Positions 27,273 through 36,176 of a stretch of DNA of 64,000 bases are shown one piece after another. The translations under genes and the position numbers were made by a program. The notes beneath the pieces are model-generated. The model worked only from the letters and a program-made list of their open reading frames with translations. It had not been told where the DNA came from and did not search any database. Every line of letters begins with the position of its first letter. The stretch's first letter is position 1. This stretch comes from CAVWTN01 sp963757945 (GTDB taxonomy: Bacteria > Vulcanimicrobiota > Vulcanimicrobiia > Vulcanimicrobiales > Vulcanimicrobiaceae), in the NCBI GenBank assembly GCA_963757945.1, contig CAVWTN010000002.1:806001-870000 (forward strand). Reading direction: 5' to 3'.

Positions 27273-28064
27273 ATGAGCGCCCCACCCGCCACGATCCTCG
27301 TACCGGCCTTTAACGAAGGTCCGGAATTCCGCGAAACTCTCGAGCGACTGGAACGTTTTTCCAACGCGGTTGCGGATCGCTATGCGCTCCGGTTGCTGGT
27401 CGTCGATGACGGCAGCACCGACGAAACCTCCGCGATCGCGGACGCCTTCGCGCGCGAATCGCACAACGTCGGCGTCGTCCGTCACGATCGCAACCGCGGG
27501 ATCGCCGCTGGACTGCAGACGGGGCTCGGAGCGGCCCGGGGGGAACGGGTCGTCGTGCTCGACGCCGATCTCAGCTACGCTCCCGAGGAAGTCGTGCTGC
27601 CGTTGCTGGACGCGCTCGAGTCACGACAGGCTGCGATCGTCGTGGCTTCACCGTACATGCGCGGCGGGCGCGTCTCGAACGTCCCCTTCATTCGGTTGCT
27701 GGCGAGCCGCTGCGCGAACGCGCTGCTCTCCGCCTTCACGGGCCGTCGAATCGCCACGCTGACCGGCATGGTGCGGGCCTACAGCCCGGCGGCCGTCTCG
27801 CGCGCCCTCGAATGCCGGCCCGAGGGCGAGTTCAATTCTTGGATCCTGCTGGACGCGCTCCGCCGGAATAAGGTGGTCGCTGAAATTCCGGCCCACCTGT
27901 GCTGGCCGCCCGCCCGCCTCAAAGGCGCTTCGCGGATGCCGGTGCGAAAACTGGCGCGCGCCACTCTTGCGGTCCTCCGAACGCTTCGCTTTCATTCGCT
28001 CGGCGGCACCGATCAGTCCGCGGGATCGGCTGATCCCGCAGCCAAGGGAGTCCCGACACGATGA
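27273..28064 (+). CDS. Family 2 glycosyltransferase (dolichol-phosphate-mannose-synthase-like)
   Basis: The protein has 263 residues from ATG 27273. The GT-A motifs are ILVPAFNEGPEF, VVDDGSTDETS, NRGIAAGLQTGLGAARGE and the metal-binding DADLSYAPE. There is no large membrane domain, so it resembles polyprenol-phosphate sugar synthases. It probably provides a lipid-linked sugar or extends the repeat unit. The next gene starts within its stop (ATGA), and the two after that are also coupled. Confidence 0.87.
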   Translation: MSAPPATILVPAFNEGPEFRETLERLERFSNAVADRYALRLLVVDDGSTDETSAIADAFARESHNVGVVRHDRNRGIAAGLQTGLGAARGERVVVLDADLSYAPEEVVLPLLDALESRQAAIVVASPYMRGGRVSNVPFIRLLASRCANALLSAFTGRRIATLTGMVRAYSPAAVSRALECRPEGEFNSWILLDALRRNKVVAEIPAHLCWPPARLKGASRMPVRKLARATLAVLRTLRFHSLGGTDQSAGSADPAAKGVPTR

Positions 28065-29416
28065 CCAGCACTCTGCGATCGCCCATCGGTGCCGTTAGAT
28101 CGGGCCCGGTCTCCCGCGTCGGCGTAGTCGGCGGCGGCTTGCTCGGCATGACCATCGCGTTGCGCTACGCGCAATGCGGGCGCGCCGTCACGATCATCGA
28201 GGCGGGCTCGACGCTCGGCGGACTCGCGATGCCCTGGAAGCTCGGCGACATCACCTGGGACCGCCATTATCACGTCACGCTGCAATCGGATTCGCAGTTG
28301 CTCTCGCTGCTCGAAGAGTTGGGCCTGCGGGACGAACTGCAGTTCACGACGACCTCGACGGGTTTTTACACCGGCGGGCGTTACTACGATTTCTCCGGCG
28401 TCCTGGACTTCATTCGCTTCCGGCCGCTCTCGCACGCCGCCAAGGCGCGGCTGGGCATCGCCATCCTGTATGCCTCGGCGATCCGCGACGGGCGCCGGCT
28501 CGAATCGATCACCGCGCGCAAGTGGCTGACCGACCTGTGCGGCGAGTCCACGTACAAGAATATCTGGGAACCCCTGCTGCGCGCGAAGATCGGCGATTAC
28601 GCGCCCCAGGTTTCGGCCGCGTTCATCTGGGCGATCATCTCGCGTCTGTACGGCGCGCGGCGCAGCGGAGAGAAGCGCGAGCTCTTCGGCTATATCGACG
28701 GAAGCTACGCGCGCATCCTTGCAGTGTTCGAAGCAAAGCTGCGCGACCTCGGCGTGGAGATCATCGTCGGCAGCCCGGTGCAATCGGTTGCGCGAAGTGC
28801 CGCCGGCATCCGCGTCGACCTCGCAGACCGGTCGCTCGAATTCGAAGAGGCGATCGTCACGACGCCGGCGCCGGTCGCGGCGAACATCTGCAAGGGCCTC
28901 GACGCCGACGAACTGCAGCGCCTGCGGCAAGTTCGCTATCAGGGAATCGTATGCGCTTCGCTGCTGTTGCGCAAACCGATCAGCGAGTACTACGTCACGA
29001 ACATCACGGACACGTGGGTGCCGTTCACGTCGATCATCAATATGTCGAGCGTCGTCGACCCGAAGAACTTCGGCGGCAACGCGCTCGTCTATCTGCCGAA
29101 GTACGTTTCGCCCGACGACGAGATCTTCCGCATGAGCGATGAAGAGATCGAAGAACGCTTCATCCGCGCCATCGTCAAGATGCATCCCGATTTCGACCGC
29201 TCGTCGATCCTTGCGAGCCGCATCTCGCGAGTCAAGCACGTCTTCCCGATCACGACGCTCAACTATTCGGAGAACATCCCCTCGATGACGACCACCGTTC
29301 CGGGGCTCTCGATCGTGAACGCCGCGCAGATCGTGAACGGCACGCTCAATGCAAATCAAACCGTCGATCTTGCGAATCGCGCGTTCCGCACGCTGTGCCA
29401 GGAGTTTGTCGTTTGA
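28061..29416 (+). CDS. FAD-dependent oxidoreductase, UDP-galactopyranose-mutase/desaturase-like
   Basis: The 451-residue flavoprotein has an N-terminal dinucleotide fold (RVGVVGGGLLGMTIALRYA, then IIEAGSTLGG) and a C-terminal FAD-closing region. The DRHYHVTLQSDSQLLSLLEELG segment resembles amine-oxidase and UGM-like flavoproteins found in polysaccharide loci. It overlaps the upstream glycosyltransferase by four bases (ATGA), and the deacetylase starts in its stop (TTGA). It may alter a sugar ring or oxidation state, but the exact reaction cannot be told from sequence. Confidence 0.75.
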   Translation: MTSTLRSPIGAVRSGPVSRVGVVGGGLLGMTIALRYAQCGRAVTIIEAGSTLGGLAMPWKLGDITWDRHYHVTLQSDSQLLSLLEELGLRDELQFTTTSTGFYTGGRYYDFSGVLDFIRFRPLSHAAKARLGIAILYASAIRDGRRLESITARKWLTDLCGESTYKNIWEPLLRAKIGDYAPQVSAAFIWAIISRLYGARRSGEKRELFGYIDGSYARILAVFEAKLRDLGVEIIVGSPVQSVARSAAGIRVDLADRSLEFEEAIVTTPAPVAANICKGLDADELQRLRQVRYQGIVCASLLLRKPISEYYVTNITDTWVPFTSIINMSSVVDPKNFGGNALVYLPKYVSPDDEIFRMSDEEIEERFIRAIVKMHPDFDRSSILASRISRVKHVFPITTLNYSENIPSMTTTVPGLSIVNAAQIVNGTLNANQTVDLANRAFRTLCQEFVV

Positions 29417-30385
29417 GCCGTCCGCCCGCAAGCCTTTCGCTCGATCTCGACAACGAGTGGTCGTACCTCAAGACGCACGGTGACCCGGAATGGGAAGCGT
29501 TGCCTTCCTACCTGGCGACCGTGGTCCCGCGCGCGCTCGAGTTTCTCGCGCAGCACGGGCAGCGCATCACGGTCTTCATCGTCGGCCAGGATGCGGCACT
29601 GCCGCAGCACGAGGCCGTGCTGCGCTCGATCGCGGACGCCGGTCATGAGATCGGCAACCACTCCTTCAAACACGAGCCGTATCTAGCGTCCTATTCGCCG
29701 GCCGAGATCGAAGACGAGCTGCGCAAAGCGGACGACGCGATCCGCGCGGCCACGGGCGCCTCGATCGTGGGCTTCCGCGGACCGGGCTATGCCCGTTCGC
29801 CCGTGATCCTCGATACGCTCTCGCGCATGGGCTACCATTACGAAGCGTCGACCTTGCCGACGTACATCGGCCCGCTCGCGCGCGCCTATTATTTCAAAAC
29901 GAGCAAGCTCTCGCCCGAGGAGCGTGAAAAGCGCAAGGCGCTCTTCGGATCGTTCGCGGACGGACTCGAGCCGCTGCGCATTCGCACCGTCGAAGCCGCA
30001 GGCCGGCGCATGGCGCTGATCCCGGTGACGACGATGCCGATCCTGAAGATCCCGATCCACTTCGAGCTATCTGCTCTACCTCTGCACGTTCTCGGAGCCG
30101 ATCGGGATGGCGTATTTCGCGAGCGCCATGGCGCTCTGCCGCGCGACCGGCGTTCAGCCCTCGCTGCTGTTGCACCCGCTTGATTTCCTCGACGGAACGG
30201 ACGCCCCGCGGCTGCGCTTCTTCCCCGCCATGGGCTTCCCGGCCGCCAAGAAGCTGCGCATCTTGAGCAGCGCGCTCGAACGCTTCAGCGCGACCTTCGC
30301 GAGCGGACCGATCCGCGAGCACGTCGCACCGTACCTGGGCGCCGGCGTCACGCTCCCGGCCGCGCCCGGCGCGGTCGCGCGTTAG
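29413..30385 (+). pseudogene. Polysaccharide deacetylase, interrupted by a frameshift
   Basis: This is a NodB-type carbohydrate esterase (CE4), expected to remove acetyl groups from the exopolysaccharide or a precursor. TTG 29413 is the start: AGGAG lies 8 nt upstream and it overlaps the previous stop (TTGA). Motifs are SLDLDNEW (catalytic and metal Asp), HEIGNHSFKHE (two metal His) and GFRGPGYARS. At 30064-30067 four bases (GAGC) stand where one codon is expected; in the shifted frame the protein continues as SYLLYLCTFSEPIGMAYFAS to 30385. The catalytic domain is complete before the shift. Error and mutation cannot be separated here. Confidence 0.82.
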
Positions 30386-30509
30386 GACCTGCAGAGCTCA
30401 TCCCAAGTAAGGCGGGACTAAGGGACCTCCCACCACTCTGTGCCACAAGGCATAATGTGATTGGGCACACAATTCCAACGTCAACCAAGCCCTCGCTAGG
30501 GGTCCAAGT

Positions 30510-31214
30510 ATGAACTCTGCACCCGTGAACCTGTACGTCGACCGCCTCATGCAAAATCCGCCGAACACGGCTGAGGAAGTATGGAACGCGACGAGGGAAC
30601 ATTCGAAGACGTACTCCGAAGCTGCCCGGAAGGTCGGCTTGACGGGGTCCGAGTACGGCGAATTCCAACAGGCGCTGCTTGACGGGAACGCGGTCTACAT
30701 CCGGCTCCCTTCGCACGTCGACGCAATGGCCGGCTTGCACCACGGGCACCCCTACGCGATCAAGTCCGTGACCGTCCCCGCGAACACGCTCGGCTGGAAG
30801 GTCGCGCTTGCCGACGGTACGACCGTCTACATTCCGCAGATTTGCGGGAACATCTCCGTGGTCCACGGCCGGGCGATCGCGCACCATCCTCAGAAGCACG
30901 ACAAGAAGATCGCCGGCGGCCCGCGCCAGATCGTCACGCAAGGCTCGACCTACACGCCGAACACGCCGGTGACGTTCCAGCCGCCCGCCGAGGCCTCGAC
31001 CATCACCTACGCCCCGGCGCCCTCCACGCCGGTCTATGAGGCCCCGGTCTACGTAGCGCCGGTCGCAGCCTCGGGCGGTTCCGTCCTGCCGTTCCTCGTG
31101 CCGATCGTCGCGTTCGTCGGCGGCACCATCGGTGCGGTCTCGAGCCCGCCGACGACCGTCGTCCCGCCCTGCTCGCTCGGTTCGAACGCGCTCGGCGTCT
31201 GCCAAGGCCGCTAG
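30510..31214 (+). CDS. Hypothetical protein with proline-rich linker and C-terminal membrane helix
   Basis: I do not recognise this 234-residue protein. Residues 1-125 are a mixed domain (SEYGEFQQALLDGNAVYIRL, then NTLGWKVALADGTTVYIPQI) that may be a small beta-fold. Residues 130-190 are Pro/Thr/Val-rich, and one hydrophobic helix follows (VLPFLVPIVAFVGGTIGAV) with a short tail holding two Cys. There is no signal peptide. It could be a tail-anchored envelope protein. The 124-bp upstream region holds a CATAAT element and GGGAC half-sites like those in the adjoining polysaccharide locus. Confidence 0.65.
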   Translation: MNSAPVNLYVDRLMQNPPNTAEEVWNATREHSKTYSEAARKVGLTGSEYGEFQQALLDGNAVYIRLPSHVDAMAGLHHGHPYAIKSVTVPANTLGWKVALADGTTVYIPQICGNISVVHGRAIAHHPQKHDKKIAGGPRQIVTQGSTYTPNTPVTFQPPAEASTITYAPAPSTPVYEAPVYVAPVAASGGSVLPFLVPIVAFVGGTIGAVSSPPTTVVPPCSLGSNALGVCQGR

Positions 31215-31218
31215 CGCC

Positions 31219-32196
31219 TCAGCGTACTCCGGAGAGGACCTCGACATAGAGGGCGGCATCGACGTTGCCGCCCGAGAGGATCAGCGCGACGGTCTTGCCG
31301 CGCATCGCGTCGCGCTCGCTCAGTAGCGCCGCGAGCGCGATCGCGCCCGCGGGCTCGGCCACGTTGTGCGTGTCGTGGAAGTACGCCCGCATCGCCTCGG
31401 CGACGCCCGCGTCGCTCGCCCGCACGATGCGGGCCGCGCCCGCGACGATCCGGGCGACGGCGTCCGCATCGGGGACCCGGCAGGCGACGCCGTCGACGAA
31501 CGTGCCGGCGCTCGCGGTCGCGACGGGTTCGCCGCGCTCGAACGAGAGCGCGTAGGCCGGCGCCGCGTCCGAGACGACGCCGACGATCTCCGTCGCCAAG
31601 CCCAGCGCGTCGCGCGCCGCGATCAGGCCGCAGATCCCCGAACCCATCCCGATCGGGACGTAGACCGTATCGAACGCGACGCCGCTCGAGAAGAGCTCGA
31701 GCGCATAGCTCGCGACGCCGAGCACGAGCTGCTCGTTGAACGGTCCGAGGAACTCGTAACCCCGCTCGGCCGCGAGCGTTTGCGCGTGCTCGCGCGCCGC
31801 TTGGTAGTCGTGGCCAGCGACGATCAGCTCGGCGCCGAGCGCTCGCATCGCTTCGTTCTTCTCAACGCTGTTTCCATGCGGCACGACGACCGTCGCCGCC
31901 AGTCCCGCGCGCGAGGCGGCGAAGGCGACGCTCTGCCCGTGGTTGCCGCGCGTCGCCGTGACGATGCCGCGCACTTCGGGTTTCGTGCGCCGCAGCCAGT
32001 CGACGTACACGATCCCGCCGCGAACTTTGAAGGCGCCGACCGGGGTGTGGTTCTCGTGCTTGACGTGCACGCTCGCACCCGTCCGCTCGCAGAGCAGCGG
32101 CCACGAGATCAGGGGCGTCGGCGCGACGTACCGCCGCACCAAACGCGCCGCCGCCGCCAGTTCGTCGAGCCGCGCTCCCAGGATGGAGACGGTCAG
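31219..32196 (-). CDS. PLP-dependent threonine/serine dehydratase family protein
   Basis: A fold-II PLP enzyme of about 325 residues. The PLP lysine is in VGAFKVRGG, substrate and phosphate motifs are TRGNHGQSVAFAA and GMGSGICG, and the C-terminal motif is LSGGNVDAAL. It deaminates Thr or Ser to a 2-oxo acid; an ectoine-route dehydratase (EutB-like) is a possible alternative. There is no ATG, GTG or TTG near the expected N-terminus. CTG 32196 overlaps the aconitase stop as CTGA with GAGGGG just before it, so a CTG start is proposed; TTG 32142 would cut off the first helix. Confidence 0.82.
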   Translation of the reverse strand: MTVSILGARLDELAAAARLVRRYVAPTPLISWPLLCERTGASVHVKHENHTPVGAFKVRGGIVYVDWLRRTKPEVRGIVTATRGNHGQSVAFAASRAGLAATVVVPHGNSVEKNEAMRALGAELIVAGHDYQAAREHAQTLAAERGYEFLGPFNEQLVLGVASYALELFSSGVAFDTVYVPIGMGSGICGLIAARDALGLATEIVGVVSDAAPAYALSFERGEPVATASAGTFVDGVACRVPDADAVARIVAGAARIVRASDAGVAEAMRAYFHDTHNVAEPAGAIALAALLSERDAMRGKTVALILSGGNVDAALYVEVLSGVR

Positions 32197-34928
32197 CCCC
32201 TCGTCTTGAGCTGACGCAAAACGTATTGCAGGATCCCGCCGTGGCGATAGTACTCCGCCTCGTCCGGCGTATCGATGCGCACGATCGCGCGGAACGCCGT
32301 GCTCGCCCCGGAGGCGTCCACGGCCCGCACTTCGACCGTGCTGCGCGGCGCGATCCGCTCGCCCAGGCCCGCGATCTCGTACGTTTCCTCGCCGCTCAGG
32401 CCAAGCGTCGCGCGATTCTCGCCGGCCGGGAACTCGAGCGGGAGGATCCCCATCCCGACGAGATTGCTGCGGTGTATCCGTTCGAACGATTCCGCGATCA
32501 CCGCGCGCACGCCGAGCAACATCGGCCCCTTCGCGGCCCAATCCCGCGAGGAACCGGAGCCGTACTCCTTGCCGGCGATCACGATCAGCGGCGTGCCGGC
32601 GGCGCGATACCGTTCCGACGCTTCGAAGATGGAGGTCTGCTCGCCGGTCGGAAGATAGCGCGTCACGCCCCCTTCGATACCGGGGACGAGGCCATTGCGC
32701 AGGCGCGTGTTCGCGAACGTGCCGCGCACCATCACCTCGTGATTGCCGCGCCGCGCGCCGTACGAGTTGAAGTCCCTGGGATCGACGCCCTTTGCGATCA
32801 GGTAGGTTGCCGCGGGCGAGCGCTTCGCGATCGACCCGGCGGGCGAGATGTGGTCGGTCGTCACGCTGTCGCCGAGCACGGCGAGCACGCGCGCTCCGCG
32901 GATGTCGCCGGGCGCGACCGGCTCCGCGGGCATGCCGTCGAAATACGGCGCGCGCTTGACGTACTCCGATTTTTCGTCCCACGCGTAGCGCTCGCCGCTG
33001 GGGACCGCGAGCGCACGCCAGCGCTCGTCGCCGGCGAACACGTCGGCATAGCGCGAGCGGAACATCGCCTCGGTCACGCAGGCGCCGACCGTCGCCTCGA
33101 CCTCCGCGTTCGAAGGCCAGATGTCCGCGAGCGTGACCGGCGCGCCGTCCCGTCCGAAGCCCAGCGGCTCCCGGGTCAAATCGATGTCCATCCGGCCGGC
33201 CAGGGCGTAGGCGACCACGAGCGGCGGCGATGCCAGATAGTTCGCGCGCACCTGGGGGTGGATGCGGCCCTCGAAGTTGCGGTTCCCCGAAAGCACGGCG
33301 GCGACGATCAAATCGTGCTCCGCCACGGCGTTTGCGACCTCGTCGGGGAGCGGCCCGCTGTTCCCGATGCAGGTCGTGCAGCCGTAGCCGACGAGGTTGA
33401 AGCCGAGCGCGTCGAGGTACGTGTCGAGCCCGGCGGCGCGCAAGTAATCCGTCACGACCTTCGAGCCCGGAGCAAGCGAGGTCTTGACCCACGGCTTGCG
33501 CACCAGGCCCTTCTCGACCGCGCGCTTGGCGAGCAGTCCCGCAGCGACGAGCACGGCCGGATTGGACGTGTTCGTGCACGAGGTGATCGCGGCGATCACG
33601 ACCGCGCCGTCCGAAAGATCGGTCGACGGGCGCGCCGCGACCGCGGTCCCGCCGCCGCCTTCGCCTTCGAGCCGGGCGAGCGCGGGGGTCGCCGCCTTTG
33701 CCTCGCGCGCGGCTTGCCACTCGGCGAGCGCGCTGAGGAACGAGGGCTTCACGCTCGTGAGCGGGACGCGGTCTTGCGGCCGGCGCGGCCCCGCCAGGTT
33801 CGCTTCGACGATCGACAGGTCCAGTTCGAGCGTGTCGCTATAGCGCGGATCGGGCGAGTCCGCCGTGCGGAACAAGCCCTGGGCCTTCGCATAGGCCTCG
33901 ACGAGCGCGATCTGATCCGCGTTGCGGCCCGTCAGACGCAAGTAGGCCAGCGTCTGATCGTCGATCGGGAAGATCGCGACCGTCGAGCCGTATTCGGGCG
34001 ACATGTTCGCGATCGTCGTGCGATCGCTCACGGTGAGATTCGCGAGTCCCTTCCCGTAGAACTCGACGAACTTGCCCACGACGCCCTTCGCGCGCAGCAT
34101 CTGCGTCACGTGCAGGACGAGATCGGTCGCGGTGATGCCCTCACGCAGCTTGCCGTGCAGCTTCACGCCGATCACGTCGGGAATCAGCATCGAAACGGGC
34201 TGGCCGAGCATCGCAGCTTCCGCTTCGATGCCGCCGACGCCCCAAGCGAGCACGCCGAGGCCGTTCGCCATCGTCGTGTGCGAATCGGTTCCGACGACGG
34301 TATCCGGATATGCCAGCGGCGCGTCGCCCGCTTCCGCTGCGCCGAACACCACGCGCGCGAGATACTCGATGTTGACCTGGTGCACGATGCCCGTGTCCGG
34401 AGGCACGGCTTTGAAGCCGTCCAGCGCTTGCTGCCCCCACTTCAAGAAGGCGTAGCGTTCGCCGTTACGTTCGAACTCGAGATCGGCGTTGTGGGCAAAG
34501 GCCGCCGCCGACCCGAACGCATCGACTTGCACCGAGTGGTCGATCACGAGCTCGACCGGCTGCAGCGGGTTGATCTGCTTCGGCTCGCCGCCCATCGCGA
34601 CGATCGCGTCGCGCATCGAGGCCAGATCGACGACGCACGGCACGCCCGTGAAATCTTGCAGCAGCACGCGCGCCGGACGATAGGCGATCTCGCTGACCGC
34701 CGGCCGCGAAGGGTCCCAGCCCGCGAGGGCCGCGATGTCCTCGCGCGTGACGCTGCGGCCGTCCTCGGAACGCAGCAGGTTCTCGAGCAGGATCTTCAGA
34801 CTGAACGGAAGCGTCGCCGCCTGCGGAAACGCCTCGCCTAAAGCAGCGAGGCTGAAATACGTGTACGTGCGCGCTCCAACGGCGAGTTCCGCGCGGGCAA
34901 AGAAACTGTTCGGATGCGTATCGGACAT
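32193..34928 (-). CDS. acnA: Aconitate hydratase (AcnA type)
   Basis: The enzyme interconverts citrate and isocitrate through a 4Fe-4S cluster. It has 911 residues, the usual length for AcnA/IRP1. Cluster Cys lie in SCTNTSNP (about residue 452) and CTTCIGNSG (about 519), and active-site stretches VVGTDSHTTMANGLGVLAWG and GSGSSRDWAAKGP are intact. It begins 30 bp after the RNase D stop on the same strand and overlaps the dehydratase start, so the three probably form one transcript. Confidence 0.95.
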   Translation of the reverse strand: MSDTHPNSFFARAELAVGARTYTYFSLAALGEAFPQAATLPFSLKILLENLLRSEDGRSVTREDIAALAGWDPSRPAVSEIAYRPARVLLQDFTGVPCVVDLASMRDAIVAMGGEPKQINPLQPVELVIDHSVQVDAFGSAAAFAHNADLEFERNGERYAFLKWGQQALDGFKAVPPDTGIVHQVNIEYLARVVFGAAEAGDAPLAYPDTVVGTDSHTTMANGLGVLAWGVGGIEAEAAMLGQPVSMLIPDVIGVKLHGKLREGITATDLVLHVTQMLRAKGVVGKFVEFYGKGLANLTVSDRTTIANMSPEYGSTVAIFPIDDQTLAYLRLTGRNADQIALVEAYAKAQGLFRTADSPDPRYSDTLELDLSIVEANLAGPRRPQDRVPLTSVKPSFLSALAEWQAAREAKAATPALARLEGEGGGGTAVAARPSTDLSDGAVVIAAITSCTNTSNPAVLVAAGLLAKRAVEKGLVRKPWVKTSLAPGSKVVTDYLRAAGLDTYLDALGFNLVGYGCTTCIGNSGPLPDEVANAVAEHDLIVAAVLSGNRNFEGRIHPQVRANYLASPPLVVAYALAGRMDIDLTREPLGFGRDGAPVTLADIWPSNAEVEATVGACVTEAMFRSRYADVFAGDERWRALAVPSGERYAWDEKSEYVKRAPYFDGMPAEPVAPGDIRGARVLAVLGDSVTTDHISPAGSIAKRSPAATYLIAKGVDPRDFNSYGARRGNHEVMVRGTFANTRLRNGLVPGIEGGVTRYLPTGEQTSIFEASERYRAAGTPLIVIAGKEYGSGSSRDWAAKGPMLLGVRAVIAESFERIHRSNLVGMGILPLEFPAGENRATLGLSGEETYEIAGLGERIAPRSTVEVRAVDASGASTAFRAIVRIDTPDEAEYYRHGGILQYVLRQLKTRG

Positions 34929-34958
34929 GGGGCCGGGGTTCGCTTTCGAGCGGGCGCG

Positions 34959-36176
34959 TTACTCTACGATCGCCGCCGGCGAGCGATCCACGCGCGTGAC
35001 CCGCGGTGAGCCCTGTTCGACGCCGTCGATCGCGAGCGCCGTCTTGCCGTGCAAGAGCGCGTGCAACGGCTCGGCGATCAGCGCCGCGCGCCAACCGGTC
35101 CCGCTCGGCGCCCCGTCCTCCCCGCAGGCCAAGCGCGCGAGCTCTGCCGGCGTCCGCGGAAGTTCGCGCGCGATCCGCTCGACGGCGGCACGCGGCAGCA
35201 GCAACGACGGCGGGAGATCGTTCTCCGCCGCGATCGCGTTCACGAGCACCGAGAGGCACGCGACGATCGCTTCGCGATCCGAGCCCGGCGGGCGTACCGG
35301 CTTGTGCGGCAGGTCCGTTTCGGGGAGCGCCAAACCGCGCTGCACGGCCTCGACGATGCGGTCACCGAAACCCTTGCGCGCTCCGGCATCGAGCCGGCGC
35401 AGTTGCGCGAGATCTTCGCGCGTCGCCGGGCGAAGATGAACGACCGCCGCCATCACGTCGTCCGGAATGATGTACTTCAGCGGGACGTCGCGATCGCGCG
35501 CGAGGTGATCGCGCAAGATCGCGATCTCGCGCAGGATCCCAAGTTCGCGCCGGTTCATCCGCATCGCGCCGGAGATGCGCAGGTAGAGCCGTTCCGGATC
35601 GACGGCATAGCGCTCCGCGGCGACGAGCGAGCGGGCCTCTTCTTCGAACCATTCGAGCCGGCCGCTGCGGGCGAGCCAGTCGCTGAGCCGGTCCTGCAGC
35701 GTGAAGAGGTGGCGGACGTCGTCGACGAGGTATTCGATCTGTTGCGCCGAGAGCGGCCGCGTGCTCCAGTCGCTGATGGTCTGCGACTTGCGCAAGCGCA
35801 CGCCGGCGACGTTTTGGACCAGATCCGCCAGCGAGATCGACATCCCGTAGCCGCTGAACGCCGCAGCTAGCTGCGTATCGAACGCGCGCGCGGGCAGCCG
35901 GTCGAAGCGGTCGGCGAAGATCTTGAGATCGCTCTGCAACGCATGCCCGACGACGGTCCTGGTCGCGAGCGCATCGGCGAGCGGCTGCAGCGCGTGCAGG
36001 CGAAGCGGATCGACGAGCGCCACCTCGTCGTCGATCGCGATTTGCACGACCATCAAGCGCGCCGCGTACGAGCGCTCGTTGTGAAACTCCGTGTCGAGCG
36101 CAACGCGCTCTGCGGCGGCAACGCGCTCGCAGAGTCTAGCGAAGGGTTCCTCTTCGTCGATAAGTTGGACGTTCAT
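34959..36176 (-). CDS. rnd: Ribonuclease D
   Basis: This is a DEDDy 3'-5' exoribonuclease for tRNA 3' processing, with 405 residues. Exo I is ALDTEFHNERSY (Asp, Glu at about 28-30), Exo II is HALQSDLKIF, and Exo III is YLVDDVRHL (Tyr, Asp). One or two HRDC-like helical domains follow, as in the E. coli enzyme. Its ATG overlaps the stop of the upstream VTT-family gene (ATGA), and aconitase follows 30 bp later. Confidence 0.9.
   Translation of the reverse strand: MNVQLIDEEEPFARLCERVAAAERVALDTEFHNERSYAARLMVVQIAIDDEVALVDPLRLHALQPLADALATRTVVGHALQSDLKIFADRFDRLPARAFDTQLAAAFSGYGMSISLADLVQNVAGVRLRKSQTISDWSTRPLSAQQIEYLVDDVRHLFTLQDRLSDWLARSGRLEWFEEEARSLVAAERYAVDPERLYLRISGAMRMNRRELGILREIAILRDHLARDRDVPLKYIIPDDVMAAVVHLRPATREDLAQLRRLDAGARKGFGDRIVEAVQRGLALPETDLPHKPVRPPGSDREAIVACLSVLVNAIAAENDLPPSLLLPRAAVERIARELPRTPAELARLACGEDGAPSGTGWRAALIAEPLHALLHGKTALAIDGVEQGSPRVTRVDRSPAAIVE

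Noticed and set aside
32226..34841. 871-codon open frame on the plus strand
   Set aside because: It is antisense to aconitase, whose whole length is conserved. The translation has biased composition and no motif.
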